DNA of 64,000 bases from contig JAKLJP010000021.1 in assembly GCA_023151115.1 (NCBI GenBank), positions 94,582 through 158,581 on the forward strand, given 5' to 3'. Origin of the DNA: Anaerolineae bacterium (GTDB lineage Bacteria; Chloroflexota; Anaerolineae; 4572-78; J111). The notes under the pieces are model-generated. The model did not search any database, had not been told where the DNA came from, and saw only the letters and a list, made by a program, of their open reading frames with translations. Made by a program: the position numbers and the translations under genes. This document shows positions 34,089 to 43,434 of this stretch, piece by piece (within the stretch, counting starts at the first letter, position 1; every line of letters starts with the position of its first letter).

Positions 34089-35093
34089 TTAATCGGGTAG
34101 TGCCTGGGCCAGAAAGCGCAGGGCATTGCCTCCCATAACCAGAGCTGCTCCGTCGGCTGAAAAGCCATGGGCCAGCAAGGCTTGATAAAAATAGGGCAGG
34201 ATAGTCACATCGGGCAAGGCTGGAGTCGCGCCGGGGCGGATGTTCAACGTGGCTAACTCCTGGGCGCTTAACTGCATCCCCGGCAGATAATTGGTAAAAT
34301 CTGGCCCCAGCGCCAGGTGTTCTATACCCACCAAACCGGCGATATACTCCACCTGCCTGAGCAACCCCGACAGTAAATCACCCCCGCCAGGAATGACAAA
34401 TTCAGGGTAGAAGTTAAGACCAATTAAGCCGCCTCGCTCGGCCAGAGCTTTGATTTGAGCATCGCTGAGATTGCGGTGATGAGGACAAATAGCCGCACTG
34501 TTGGAATGGCTGGCCAGCACCGGCCCTCGGCTGTGCTCTAACGCCGACCAAAAGCCGGCTTCGTTCAGGTGGGAGACATCCAGGATAATGGGATAATCGG
34601 CCAGGCGAGCTACCAACTGCCGCCCCAGGTAGGTCAACCCTGCGCCGGTATTTTCGCCGCTGCCTTCGGCCAGGGCATTGGCTCGATTCCAGGTAAGGCC
34701 CATCATCCGCAGCCCCAACTCGAACAAGAGCCGGGCCAGGCTTATATCCCGGCCTATACCCTCAGCCCCTTCCATCGCTAATATAACCCCAATTTTGTCG
34801 CTTTCCAAGACGTGGGCCAAATCCGCTTTGGTTTTGAGCACAGCAAAATAATCGCCGGCTTCGTCCAGTTCTTGTAAAAAGGCATTGACAATTAAAAGGG
34901 TTTGGCGCAGGGCCGCTTCGGGCAAATTAATCGTGTCAAAGTAAATAGGCAGTACTTGAATTTTGACCCCACCTTGCCGTAGCGGTTTCAGGTGATAGGT
35001 CTCCAGGGTGCGGCGCTCGCCCTTAAACTCGCGGCGATGGGTCACATCGTACAATATGTCGCCGTGCAAATCAACAATAGGGGGAAGGGTCAT
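34089..35093 (-). CDS. Membrane dipeptidase-like metallopeptidase (family M19)
   Basis: A protein of about 334 residues with the renal dipeptidase pattern: zinc ligands in IVDLHGDILYD (HxD), the bridging Glu in AMEGAEG, SHSNSAAICPHHRNLSD with its later histidines, and LGPDFTN near the C-terminus. It would hydrolyse dipeptides, possibly with D-residues at the C-terminal position. The start is ambiguous: ATG at 35093 (MTLPPIVDLHGD) is given, while GTG at 35105 adds four residues. It follows truD on the minus strand after about 50 bp and may share its transcript. No signal peptide is visible, so it is likely cytoplasmic. Confidence 0.85.
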   Translation of the reverse strand: MTLPPIVDLHGDILYDVTHRREFKGERRTLETYHLKPLRQGGVKIQVLPIYFDTINLPEAALRQTLLIVNAFLQELDEAGDYFAVLKTKADLAHVLESDKIGVILAMEGAEGIGRDISLARLLFELGLRMMGLTWNRANALAEGSGENTGAGLTYLGRQLVARLADYPIILDVSHLNEAGFWSALEHSRGPVLASHSNSAAICPHHRNLSDAQIKALAERGGLIGLNFYPEFVIPGGGDLLSGLLRQVEYIAGLVGIEHLALGPDFTNYLPGMQLSAQELATLNIRPGATPALPDVTILPYFYQALLAHGFSADGAALVMGGNALRFLAQALPD

Positions 35094-35144
35094 ATCCTGA
35101 TACACTCCAAACCTGAGTAGGATAGGTTATTTTCAATGTCATTA

Positions 35145-36347
35145 TCAAGCCGGGGACTGATTCTTCATAATCTCAGCCATGACCGTTGTAGCGTACGCCC
35201 CTGGCTGAAGCTCGAAGGAGACCCACAAGCCGTCATCCCACCACGCCTTGGCCTGTTTAAGGTTAATACGATAGGGGCGGCGCGCGCCCTCAAGTTTCAG
35301 GCCGGGGAGTTTGAAGTCGTCAGGGGTTAATCCTTTAACCGCCAGAACAGCACGCTCTCGCTGGCCTGGCTCACTTTCGGCCATGAGGGTTTTGGGGCCA
35401 AAGAGCGGCCCGGAAGGGCTGATTTCAAAACGGTCGGCCCGAGGTTGCTCCACAGCAGCGTCGCGCACAACAAAAGCAGCGCCTTTGCCGTGAATATAGG
35501 CCACATCGCCGTTTTCCAAACAATCCAGGCGGTCAAGCCGGTTCACCAGCAACTCGTTAAATAGTTGCGATTGAAACGCCGAGACGAAGAAACTTTTTAG
35601 CTTGCCATCCAAAGCATTAAAGGCCGCTTCAAGTTGGCCGCCTGTTTTAACAATGGCCGCCAGGACACGCCGCTCGTCGGGCAAGTTGTTAGGCCACTGG
35701 GCCAGGGCCTCACTCCAGCGAGCCTCATCTATAAGCTGCCGGGCAGCCTGGATGTGGGGTGCTTCGTGCGGCTGCGGACGGCCCAGATAGTGAGCCACAA
35801 ATTCGGCGGCATTTCGCCGCACCAACATTTCGCCCAGAACATGGGTGTTCTCACGGTGACCGAAGCGCTGCTCGCCAAAAAAGTTGGGCACACCTTTTTG
35901 TCGTAAGACCGCCATCACTGCCTCGGCCTGGGGCAGCGCCTCCGGCGTTACCTGGCGCACCCGAATGACAAAACGATTGCCGGCCAGATGCCCTATTTTT
36001 AATTTGTTGTGATGGCGGTTTACTCGCAGGATTTTTATGTTGGGGATACTAAGCGCCGCGACCGCTTCCGGCGTTACCCGGTCAATGGATAAGGTTTGAC
36101 GTGTTATCGCCTGAGCATCTTTTAGTCCGGCGTGTCCAATATCGCCCGGCGAAATCCCCAAGGCGCGGGCAATCATTTTAATGGCGACATAGGTAGATAG
36201 CCCCCGCTTTTCAATTTCGACGTAAACGTGCTGACCCTGACCGGCGGGGGCATAGAGGGGAATTTCTTCAACAAAAAAGTCTTCGGGTTCAGCTTTGATC
36301 TGCCCCCCAATTCCGGGCAGGTTGGCGGTAAGGTAGGGTAAAATCAT
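35145..36347 (-). CDS. truD: tRNA pseudouridine(13) synthase TruD
   Basis: The 400-residue protein has the TruD catalytic motif GHAGLKDAQAITRQT (nucleophilic Asp near residue 80), an N-terminal PEDFFVEEIP and the later FFGEQRFGHR and FVSAFQSQLFNELL segments. The inserted TRUD domain spans about 150-320. It isomerises U13 in certain tRNAs. The length is slightly above the 350 typical of proteobacterial TruD. No clear ribosome-binding site precedes the ATG, which lies 14 bases after the pentapeptide gene, so coupling is possible. Confidence 0.92.
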   Translation of the reverse strand: MILPYLTANLPGIGGQIKAEPEDFFVEEIPLYAPAGQGQHVYVEIEKRGLSTYVAIKMIARALGISPGDIGHAGLKDAQAITRQTLSIDRVTPEAVAALSIPNIKILRVNRHHNKLKIGHLAGNRFVIRVRQVTPEALPQAEAVMAVLRQKGVPNFFGEQRFGHRENTHVLGEMLVRRNAAEFVAHYLGRPQPHEAPHIQAARQLIDEARWSEALAQWPNNLPDERRVLAAIVKTGGQLEAAFNALDGKLKSFFVSAFQSQLFNELLVNRLDRLDCLENGDVAYIHGKGAAFVVRDAAVEQPRADRFEISPSGPLFGPKTLMAESEPGQRERAVLAVKGLTPDDFKLPGLKLEGARRPYRINLKQAKAWWDDGLWVSFELQPGAYATTVMAEIMKNQSPA

Positions 36348-36361
36348 AAATTAGGAGGGGG

Positions 36362-37165
36362 TTACTTGGAAGCCTGGGCTTTCATATCGGCCATGAGATT
36401 AGCGGCATGTTTCTTGCAATCGGCATAACGCGGCCAATTGGCGTCGCTCACGGCCATAGCATCGGTGAATTTTTTGGACGCTTTTTTGATTAAATCCTGC
36501 ACCTTGGGGTGGGTCAAAGGGATGCCCGATTGAATTTGCGCCTGAATACTGGCAATATCACCCAAGCCTTCATAGTAGAGCCGGTCGGCTTTTTTGTAAT
36601 CAGGAGCTGCTGGTTCATCTGGTTCCGCTACGCCAGCCGAGTCACGGATAAATTCATCGGCCCCTTCAAGGAAGGGTTGGCTAAAAACAGTCCCATCAGG
36701 CAAAATAGTGCCATCCATTTTGGCGTCGGCCAGCTTGGCTTTCCACCACCATTTTCCCGGATCGGCATTTTTGAGACAAGTGTTCTTTAAATTTGCACCT
36801 TCAAAGTTAGCCGAAGCAATAATCGAGCCGGTTAAGTCAACCCCTTCTAAGTTGGCCCAGCGCAGATCGGCGCCGCTCAAATCTACGCCGCGCATAATCG
36901 CCCCTCTAAAATCGGCGCCCTTGAGATTGGCTTTGGCCAGGTTAGCGCCCTTAAAGTTAGCGCCGCGCAAGTTAGCGGCGCTAAAACTGGCTCGTTCCAA
37001 AATGGCTCGCTCAAAAGTGGCTCCCATTAAATTGGCGCCCTCAAAAATAATGCCGACCAACCTGTTTTTGGCAAAATTACCAGGAGGGTCTACTGTAAAG
37101 CCTTTAAACTCACGGTAACCACTTTTATACTGTCTAATAATATCTTCAGCCGTCTTCTTTTTCAT
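36362..37165 (-). CDS. Pentapeptide-repeat protein
   Basis: The 267-residue protein has an N-terminal flank with FKGFTVDPPGNF and then about 20 A(N/D)LxX pentapeptides (residues 28-145, such as NLRGANFKGANLAKANLKGA). These form a right-handed quadrilateral beta-helix. A C-terminal helical region (about 190-267, KKADRLYYEGLGD and following) has no recognised domain. The role is unknown; some family members mimic DNA and protect gyrase, others are structural. It lies upstream of truD on the same strand. A GGAG precedes the ATG. Confidence 0.88.
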   Translation of the reverse strand: MKKKTAEDIIRQYKSGYREFKGFTVDPPGNFAKNRLVGIIFEGANLMGATFERAILERASFSAANLRGANFKGANLAKANLKGADFRGAIMRGVDLSGADLRWANLEGVDLTGSIIASANFEGANLKNTCLKNADPGKWWWKAKLADAKMDGTILPDGTVFSQPFLEGADEFIRDSAGVAEPDEPAAPDYKKADRLYYEGLGDIASIQAQIQSGIPLTHPKVQDLIKKASKKFTDAMAVSDANWPRYADCKKHAANLMADMKAQASK

Positions 37166-37292
37166 TAGAAATGCTTCTCCGTCAGGGGGTGGTACTTTAG
37201 CAAAAAGAGTCTATTTCGATTATAACATTCCTGCATCGAAGTGCAAGTCATTCCTGACCAAAAGCCTAATATTTCTCCCGGAGCTTAATCGT

Positions 37293-37685
37293 GTGAAAAA
37301 CTTATTAACCTTTAAAACCGTCAATACCATTCTTTATTGCCAGAAATGGACCGAAACCGTGGCCTTTTATCAATACAGTTTAGCCTTGCCTGTCTTGTTT
37401 GCTTCAGACTGGTTTGTAGAATTTGAGTTAGGTGCGACAGCCCGGCTTAGCGTCGCCGATGAACGGCGGGCCAGGATAAAAAGCAGCCGGGGGGCCGGCC
37501 TTACACTGACCCTGCAAGTGGAAAACGCCGACGTGGCCTGGGCCGATTTACACGCTCGCGGCTTGCAATTAGAACCGCTCCGAGACCATGCTTGGGGAGC
37601 ACAGGTCTTTTATTTTTATGATCCCGAAGGACATCGGCTGGAAATTTGGTCAGCCTTGGGGGAGAAAAGAGAAACCGGCAGGTAA
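37293..37685 (+). CDS. VOC (glyoxalase/bleomycin-resistance) superfamily protein
   Basis: The 130-residue single-domain protein has the paired beta-alpha-beta-beta-beta layout of vicinal-oxygen-chelate proteins: NTILYCQKWTETVAFYQYSL at the start and QVFYFYDPEGHRLEIW at the end. The final Glu in HRLEIW is the usual metal ligand. The first-half ligand position is not His, so metal binding is uncertain. The start is GTG at 37293, with GGAG 10 bases before it. Substrate unknown. Its stop codon lies in an 11-bp stem (37674-37703). Confidence 0.75.
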   Translation: MKNLLTFKTVNTILYCQKWTETVAFYQYSLALPVLFASDWFVEFELGATARLSVADERRARIKSSRGAGLTLTLQVENADVAWADLHARGLQLEPLRDHAWGAQVFYFYDPEGHRLEIWSALGEKRETGR

Positions 37686-37703
37686 GGGGGGGTACCTGCC
37701 GGT
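37674..37703 (+). terminator. Strong stem-loop over the VOC gene's stop codon
   Basis: ACCGGCAGGTA-N8-TACCTGCCGGT is a perfect 11-bp stem with a G-rich loop (AGGGGGGG). No T tract follows, so it may stabilise the 3' end or terminate with a factor. Confidence 0.5.
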
Positions 37704-38018
37704 CTAAGGAGGAGAGTCAAAAGGTGTCGCCCTCTTGTCTCTGTCCGATGCTGCAAGCACAGTGTAACACGCTCTTACAGCAAATGGTAGTGATTTTTAT
37801 CACTATTAGATAGTGACAAAAGTCACATAACTGATAATGTTTTATCAACCAAAGCCGTTGCCTAATTGATGGTGGTGGAGTATACTACCTCTTACAATCA
37901 AAATTATAGGGAAACCAAATTTATTCCGGTATGGAGAGGTGTTGCCGACGATACCTTTTCATACCGGATTAACATATTTGGGTTTTTAGCTGATACAAGT
38001 GAAGTAGAGGTAACATTA
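37686..38018 (+). promoter_or_regulatory. Rel upstream region with two short palindromes
   Basis: This 333-base gap has no credible gene. It holds TAGTGA-N6-TCACTA (37788-37805), which resembles the TGTGA-N6-TCACA site of Crp/Fnr-type regulators. GTGAC-AAAA-GTCAC follows at 37813-37826. The sequence between them and the rel start is AT-rich. An in-frame upstream extension of rel reaches 37866 but lacks a ribosome-binding site and homology. Confidence 0.45.
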
Positions 38019-40232
38019 ATGGTTGCCGTTAAATCTGAAATTACCGCGCAAGATGCCGTAGAATTTGAGGGCTGGCTCAAGGCGATTGAGTCGGGGCGTT
38101 CAAAAACCGATATGGACCTTATCCGTCGGGCTTGTCTGGTGGCGCAACAGGCTCACCAGGGGCAAACACGAGCTTCCGGTGAGCCTTATTTTCAACACTC
38201 CCTGGCCGTAGCCAATATTCTGGCTGATTTGCGACTGGATTCAGAAACCCTTGCAGCGGCAGTTCTGCACGACGTTTTGGAGGATACGCCTGTTACTCTG
38301 GAGGAGCTTGAAACGGAATTTGGCTCGACGGTAGCCAAATTGGTTGATGGGGTAACCAAGATGGGGCAGATTCAGGAGTACCGGGGGCAAGAAAGAAAAA
38401 CAAAGAAGGAACGCGCCCAGGCTGAGAGTTTGCGCAAAATGTTGATTGCCATGGTGGATGATGTGCGGGTGGTGTTGATTAAATTGGCGGACCGGACTCA
38501 TAATATGCGGACTCTGGTTCATCTGCGAGAGGACAAACGCCAACGGATTGCCAAGGAAACGCTGGATATCTTTGCCCCGCTGGCAAATCGGTTGGGTATT
38601 TGGCAAATTAAGTGGGAATTGGAAGACCTTTCTTTTCGCTACCTCGAGCCAGAATTATACAAGCAAATTGCCAGTATGGTGGATGAGCGCCGGATTAACC
38701 GCGAGCAGTATATTAATCGCGTGGCTGAAAAGTTAAAGACGGAATTGCAGCTTAGAGGCATTGAAGCTGAGGTGACAGGCCGGCCCAAACATATCTATAG
38801 TATCTGGCGTAAGATGAAACGCAAAGGGGTTAACTTTGATCAAATTTATGATGTCCAGGCGGTACGGGTCTTAGTAGATGAAATTGCCGACTGTTATGCG
38901 GCGCTGGGAATTGTGCATACCCTTTGGCGGCCCATCCCCGGCGAGTTTGACGATTACATTGCCACTCCCAAAGATAATTTGTATCGGTCGCTCCACACAG
39001 CGGTTTTTGGACCAGAAGGCAAAACGATTGAAGTCCAGATTCGCACGCACGAAATGCACCAGGATGCCGAATTGGGCGTTGCCGCTCACTGGCGTTATAA
39101 AGAAGGGGCCAGATCTAATCTTAACTTTGATCGCAAAGTGGCCTGGCTGCGCCAGTTGATGGAGTGGAAAGACGATGTAGCCGACGCTGCCGAATTTATT
39201 GACCAGGTTAAGGCTGAAGTCTTTCAAGACCGGGTCCACGTGTTGACCCCGCAGGGAGACGCTATTGATTTACCGGCCGGGGCCACGCCGATTGATTTCG
39301 CCTACCATATTCATACCGAAATCGGCCACCGCTGCCGGGGCGCCAAAGTGAACGGCCGGATTGTCCCGCTGACTTACAAATTAAAGAACGGCGAACAGGT
39401 AGAAATTTTAACGGCCAAACGCGGCGGCCCCAGCCGGGATTGGATCAACAACCAGTTGGGCTATCTCAAAACGGCGCGGGCCAGGGCCAAAGTGCGGCAG
39501 TGGTTTAAGCGTCTTAATTATGAAGAAAACGTAGCGCATGGCCGAACCGTCTTGGACCGAGAGCTGCATCGCCTGGGCGTGGCCGAAGTTAACCACGAAA
39601 AACTGGCCCGCGAATTTAATTACAGCAAGGTGGATGATTTTCTGGCCGCCATCGGCCGCGGCGATATTAACCCCTCACATATTGTCAGCGCCATCAACGA
39701 TATTATCGAGGCGACTCAGTCCAGAGAAGAAAAGGAACTGTATCCGCTGACTTCGCCGGCCACCACTCCCACTTCCCCCACCGGCATTCGGATTCAAGGG
39801 GTCGGCAACCTTTTGACCAATCTAGCGCAATGCTGCCGGCCTGTGCCCGGCGATGATGCGATTATCGGTTTTATCACCCGCGGCCGGGGGGTAACGATTC
39901 ATCGCCGGGATTGTCCCAATGTTTTGCGGTTTAACGAGGAGGGGCGAGAGCGGTTGATTGAGGTGGATTGGGACACAAAGGGCGATGATACCTACCCGGT
40001 TGACATCGAGATTGACGCCTTTGATCGCCCCGGTTTGCTGCGCGATATTACGGCGGTGGTGGCCAATGAAAAAATCAACATTAGCTCTGTCAGCGTCATC
40101 ACCCGCCGTCAGGAACTTAAGGCTAAAGTCTATGCCACCCTGGAAATTGCCAATATTGACCAACTGAGCCGTGTGCTGGCTCTGATTGCCCAACTTCCCA
40201 ATATTATTGAAGTCAGACGCCGGAGGAAATAG
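38019..40232 (+). CDS. relA: Bifunctional (p)ppGpp synthetase/hydrolase (Rel/SpoT)
   Basis: The 737-residue protein has an N-terminal HD hydrolase (about 35-190) with intact FQHSLAVANIL and AAVLHDVLEDT motifs. The synthetase domain (about 240-370) has RPKHIYSIWRKMKRK, GEFDDYIATPKDNLYRSLH and VQIRTHEMHQ with AAHWRYKEG. TGS (about 400-467), helical and ACT domains (about 660-737) complete it. All motifs for making and hydrolysing the alarmone are present, so it is probably the sole long Rel. I placed the start at ATG 38019 (MVAVKSEITAQD) after GAGG; the extra 51 residues upstream are unlike the family. Crp-like palindromes lie about 200 bases upstream. LhgO follows 5 bp after the stop. Confidence 0.95.
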   Translation: MVAVKSEITAQDAVEFEGWLKAIESGRSKTDMDLIRRACLVAQQAHQGQTRASGEPYFQHSLAVANILADLRLDSETLAAAVLHDVLEDTPVTLEELETEFGSTVAKLVDGVTKMGQIQEYRGQERKTKKERAQAESLRKMLIAMVDDVRVVLIKLADRTHNMRTLVHLREDKRQRIAKETLDIFAPLANRLGIWQIKWELEDLSFRYLEPELYKQIASMVDERRINREQYINRVAEKLKTELQLRGIEAEVTGRPKHIYSIWRKMKRKGVNFDQIYDVQAVRVLVDEIADCYAALGIVHTLWRPIPGEFDDYIATPKDNLYRSLHTAVFGPEGKTIEVQIRTHEMHQDAELGVAAHWRYKEGARSNLNFDRKVAWLRQLMEWKDDVADAAEFIDQVKAEVFQDRVHVLTPQGDAIDLPAGATPIDFAYHIHTEIGHRCRGAKVNGRIVPLTYKLKNGEQVEILTAKRGGPSRDWINNQLGYLKTARARAKVRQWFKRLNYEENVAHGRTVLDRELHRLGVAEVNHEKLAREFNYSKVDDFLAAIGRGDINPSHIVSAINDIIEATQSREEKELYPLTSPATTPTSPTGIRIQGVGNLLTNLAQCCRPVPGDDAIIGFITRGRGVTIHRRDCPNVLRFNEEGRERLIEVDWDTKGDDTYPVDIEIDAFDRPGLLRDITAVVANEKINISSVSVITRRQELKAKVYATLEIANIDQLSRVLALIAQLPNIIEVRRRRK

Positions 40233-40237
40233 GCCAG

Positions 40238-41455
40238 ATGGAAACACAGGTGTACGATGTCGCCATTATCGGGGGAGGGATTGTTGGCCTGGCCACTGCC
40301 CTGGCCTTGACGTCGCAGGGATCGTTGGGCTTGATTGTGCTGGAAGCGGAAGACCGGCTGGCCACGCATCAAACCGGCCACAACAGCGGGGTGATCCATT
40401 CGGGGTTGTACTATAAACCCGGTTCCTTGAAGGCGCGCAATTGCGTGGCCGGTCGAGAGGCGTTGTATCGCTTCTGCCAGGAGCACCAGATTGCGCACGA
40501 CCGCTGCGGCAAAATTGTAGTGGCAACCCAGCCGGAGGAGCTGCCCCGGCTCAACAACCTGGAGGAACGGGGCCGGGCCAACGGCCTCAAGGGGCTGCGC
40601 CGGCTTGGCCCAGAGGAAATCAAAGCGTATGAACCACACGTAACCGGGCTGGCCGGCTTGTTGGTGCCGGAAACCGGCATCGTAGATTACCGGCAGGTGG
40701 CCGAAACTTATGCTCGCCTGGTTCGGCAAGCTGGCGGGACTATCCAGACCCAGGCGCGCTTTCTGGCCTGCCACAGCCAGCCCAATGAACTGCGCCTGGA
40801 AACGACCCAGGGCGAGATTCGCTGTCGTTATTTGATCAACTGCGGCGGGCTGCAATCGGATCGTGTGGCGCGGCTGTGTGGGGTTGAGCCGGGCCTGCGG
40901 ATTGTGCCTTTTCGGGGGGAATATTATGAGTTGGTCCCGGAACGGCAGTTTCTGGTTAAAAACCTGATTTATCCGGTGCCCGACCCGCAGTTCCCTTTTC
41001 TGGGGGTCCACTTTACGCGCATGATTCACGGCGGTGTCGAGGCCGGCCCCAACGCGGTTTTGGCCTTCAAACGAGAGGGCTATGATCGTTCCAGTTTCTC
41101 GCTGGCGGATACTTGGGATATTGCGACGTATAATGGCTTCTGGCGTCTGGCCAGCCGGCACTGGCGTATGAGTTTGGGCGAGTTTCATCGCTCCTATAGC
41201 AAACGCGCCTTTGTTAAGGCTTTGCAGCGCTTGCTGCCGGATCTGACGATAGACGATGTCCATCCGGCCGGAGCCGGGGTGCGCGCTCAAGCCCTGGAAC
41301 CGAGCGGTGCGCTAGTGGACGATTTTCGGATTGTTGAAGCCAAACGCATGATTCACGTCCTAAATGCCCCTTCGCCCGCGGCCACCGCTTCACTCAGTAT
41401 CGGGCAAACCATTGCCCAGATGGCTGAAACGCAGTTTGATTTGTTGAGAAACTAA
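40238..41455 (+). CDS. lhgO: L-2-hydroxyglutarate oxidase/dehydrogenase (LhgO/YgaF family)
   Basis: The 405-residue flavoprotein starts with an FAD-binding Rossmann motif (IIGGGIVGLATALAL) and carries the family signature HQTGHNSGVIHSGLYYKPGS. Near the middle are PETGIVDYRQV and FRGEYYEL, and near the end HPAGAGVRAQAL and NAPSPAATASLSIG. It oxidises L-2-hydroxyglutarate to 2-oxoglutarate and passes electrons to quinone or oxygen, removing a side product of central metabolism. It starts 5 bp after rel, so the two are co-transcribed. The link with stringent control may be just operon economy. A terminator follows. Confidence 0.92.
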   Translation: METQVYDVAIIGGGIVGLATALALTSQGSLGLIVLEAEDRLATHQTGHNSGVIHSGLYYKPGSLKARNCVAGREALYRFCQEHQIAHDRCGKIVVATQPEELPRLNNLEERGRANGLKGLRRLGPEEIKAYEPHVTGLAGLLVPETGIVDYRQVAETYARLVRQAGGTIQTQARFLACHSQPNELRLETTQGEIRCRYLINCGGLQSDRVARLCGVEPGLRIVPFRGEYYELVPERQFLVKNLIYPVPDPQFPFLGVHFTRMIHGGVEAGPNAVLAFKREGYDRSSFSLADTWDIATYNGFWRLASRHWRMSLGEFHRSYSKRAFVKALQRLLPDLTIDDVHPAGAGVRAQALEPSGALVDDFRIVEAKRMIHVLNAPSPAATASLSIGQTIAQMAETQFDLLRN

Positions 41456-41471
41456 CGGTATTGCCAAAGAT

Positions 41472-41509
41472 GCAAAAAACCCCGAAGGTCGCTTCCTTCG
41501 GGATTTTTG
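41472..41509 (+). terminator. Rho-independent terminator after lhgO
   Basis: CCCGAAGG-TCGCTT-CCTTCGGG is followed by ATTTTTG and preceded by AAAAAAC, so it may work in both directions. It lies 25 bases after the lhgO stop. Confidence 0.85.
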
Positions 41510-41625
41510 TAACTGCCTTCATGTCATTTTGAGGCTGAAAGCCGAGAAATCTCCTAATCCATAGTTTGCAGATAACGATCTCGGAGATTTCTCGCTCCCG
41601 CATAGCGTGTCGCTCGAAATGACAT
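41510..41625. repeat. REP/MITE-like palindrome
   Basis: Left arm ATGTCATTTTGAG and GAGAAATCTCC (41521-41554) mirrors the right arm GGAGATTTCTC and CTCGAAATGACAT (41583-41625). The left flank GTAACTG is shared with two other copies in the window (34001 and 43580). No protein is encoded. Such palindromes are spread by transposase-like proteins in other bacteria; none lies here. Confidence 0.65.
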
Positions 41626-41691
41626 GGCTAAATATACCAGACCCCACTCTGCTAAAGTTTTTCTCCTCTTGTTTGAATTTGCTTGGTAAAC

Positions 41692-42543
41692 TTATGACTC
41701 TGAGCCGACTTCTTGGGCTACAAAATTTACAGTTACGGTTACACCATCAGTCACTTCAAGAATCCCCAAAATTGAAGGCGGCTCAAAGCCATAATCTCGC
41801 ATGAGTAGATAGCTGGTAGCCGTACCGCTGAAGGTGTTGCCGTCCAGCCGAGCCGTTACATCGAAGGTTTGCGGCTTGGTGATATCCCGAATGGTCATAT
41901 CGCCGGTAACTTGAAAGGAGACATCCTGGCCTTCCACGGCATCAGCCGGAAAATTCTCAATCGAGGTGGCTTTGAACACGGCATTGGGATAGGTGTTCGA
42001 CTCCAGCCACTCATTGCGAATCCGCTCGTCGCGGCGCGCCTCATCACTGGTCAGGGTGCGTAAATCTACGGTGAATTGGTTGTCGGCCAACTGCACCTGA
42101 CTGCCGCTAATCGTCAATTGAAATTGACCTTCGATGGCGTTGGTGCGGCCAATCGGGTTAACAATACTGACCGGCCGGTTGAAAAACTCTTCCTGCACCT
42201 GGTACGTCGCTTCCGACTGTTCGGCTACAATCTGGAAGGTGCGTACCTGGGCGCTGGCTTCAGCCGCTTCTGCTTCGGTCGTAGCCGGAGCGGCCGCCTC
42301 CTCAGTTGGCTCGGCGGGCACTGCGGTAGCTGCTGGAGCGGGAACGGTTGGCTCCTCGGTTGCCGGAGCCGGGGTGGGCTGAGCCGGTTCTTCGGTTGCT
42401 GGTGGGGTGGGTACGGGTGTGTTGGTTGGCGCGGCGGCCTCGCTGACCGGCTCCGCGGGCGCTTGTTCGGTGGCCCCGGCACAGCCGGCCAAAACAATTC
42501 CCGTAATGGCTACTATTAAAAAAATAGAAATAAAGCGTGACAT
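41692..42543 (-). CDS. YceI-family lipoprotein with long Pro/Ala/Thr tether
   Basis: The 283-residue protein has a signal sequence ending in the lipobox LAGC (Cys near residue 21). A tether of about 75 residues rich in Pro, Ala, Thr and Glu follows, then a YceI domain (about 105-283; SGSQVQLADNQFTVDLRTL, RRDERIRNEWLES, GDMTIRDITKPQTFDV). YceI proteins form a lipocalin-like barrel that can bind polyisoprenoids or amphiphiles. AAGGAG precedes the ATG. A second YceI gene (cytoplasmic type) lies at 46800-47354, and redox-type genes lie between them. Confidence 0.88.
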   Translation of the reverse strand: MSRFISIFLIVAITGIVLAGCAGATEQAPAEPVSEAAAPTNTPVPTPPATEEPAQPTPAPATEEPTVPAPAATAVPAEPTEEAAAPATTEAEAAEASAQVRTFQIVAEQSEATYQVQEEFFNRPVSIVNPIGRTNAIEGQFQLTISGSQVQLADNQFTVDLRTLTSDEARRDERIRNEWLESNTYPNAVFKATSIENFPADAVEGQDVSFQVTGDMTIRDITKPQTFDVTARLDGNTFSGTATSYLLMRDYGFEPPSILGILEVTDGVTVTVNFVAQEVGSES

Positions 42544-42651
42544 AGTTTCTCCTTATTTTGATTATTCTTGTGAGATTTCAAAGCAAAAGCGCAAAGCTAA
42601 AATTAACCTTTGCGCCTTTGCCCTGATGGTTAAATTGGGTCAATTCAGTTT

Positions 42652-43434
42652 TTAGGCTACAGACAGGACAAAATTGAACGAAGCCGCCTTACCATCGGTC
42701 ACATCCTGGACATCCATCAGCAGTTCGGGCCTGAAAATACCATCGGTATCATTTCCTGGCTCATTTGGAAAATACATCTGGGTGGTCAAAACGGGCTGGT
42801 TAGGAGCCTGCACTTTGACGTGAATGTGGCGCGTCCGGCCAGGGTAGACTCCTGGCAGGATGGTTTCCAGGTAATAACGGCCCTGGTCGTCGGTAAATTG
42901 ATGGCCGCGCAGCCGGTAGCCGGCGTTGTCGTAGACGCCGGCATCATCGCAGTGCCAGAAGTCCACCAGGGCTTGCGCCACCGGCTGGCAAGCCGTAGAA
43001 AGGACAAATCCAGTGACAACAAGTTTCGTTCCCGGCATATCCGGCTCAAGCAGCGAGTTGCGCTCCGGGGTGTTGGGGGTGTAGTAGGGACCTTCGGTCT
43101 GGGCCGGGGTCGGGTCGTCATCGTCGTCGCCGCAGGCGGGCGTTGGCTGCAAGGCGACGGGTTGGGGAGTGCCGGTGGGGGCGGTTGTGGCCGTGTCTGC
43201 CGGGGCAGGTTCTGTCGGGGAAACCGTCGCGGGCGCAGCCAGGGTCTCGGTGGGACTGGCTGGGGTAGATGTTGGCGGCATGGGCGTTGGGGGGGCGCTG
43301 GTGGGCTGTGCGTTGGGGGTGACGTTGCTGACTTCCTGGGCAGCGCAGGCGGCCAACACCAGCGTGGCCGGCATCGCCAGAAAAGCGCGCAAAACTTCGC
43401 GCCGGGTTAGTGGGGTGGGTCTCTTCCTCTCCAT
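42652..43434 (-). CDS. Intradiol ring-cleavage dioxygenase-like lipoprotein
   Basis: The 260-residue protein has a Tat-like start (TRREVLRAFLAM) running into a lipobox LAAC, then a Thr/Pro/Ala tether with a CGDDDDD stretch. The beta-sandwich domain is that of protocatechuate 3,4-dioxygenases (about 125-260): TEGPYYTPNTPERN, FWHCDDAGVYDN and PGVYPGRTRHIHVKV. The Tyr, Tyr, His, His ligand set for ferric iron is present (Y in GVYDN, Y in GVYPG, both His in RHIH). It may open catechol-like rings outside the membrane; substrate unknown. The ATG at 43434 follows AGAGG; a GTG at 43449 is less good. It is the last gene before the YceI lipoprotein on this strand. Confidence 0.85.
   Translation of the reverse strand: MERKRPTPLTRREVLRAFLAMPATLVLAACAAQEVSNVTPNAQPTSAPPTPMPPTSTPASPTETLAAPATVSPTEPAPADTATTAPTGTPQPVALQPTPACGDDDDDPTPAQTEGPYYTPNTPERNSLLEPDMPGTKLVVTGFVLSTACQPVAQALVDFWHCDDAGVYDNAGYRLRGHQFTDDQGRYYLETILPGVYPGRTRHIHVKVQAPNQPVLTTQMYFPNEPGNDTDGIFRPELLMDVQDVTDGKAASFNFVLSVA

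Noticed and set aside
37866..38018. Longer N-terminus for Rel from the start at 37866
   Set aside because: The extra residues do not resemble Rel proteins and the internal ATG at 38019 has GAGG in front.
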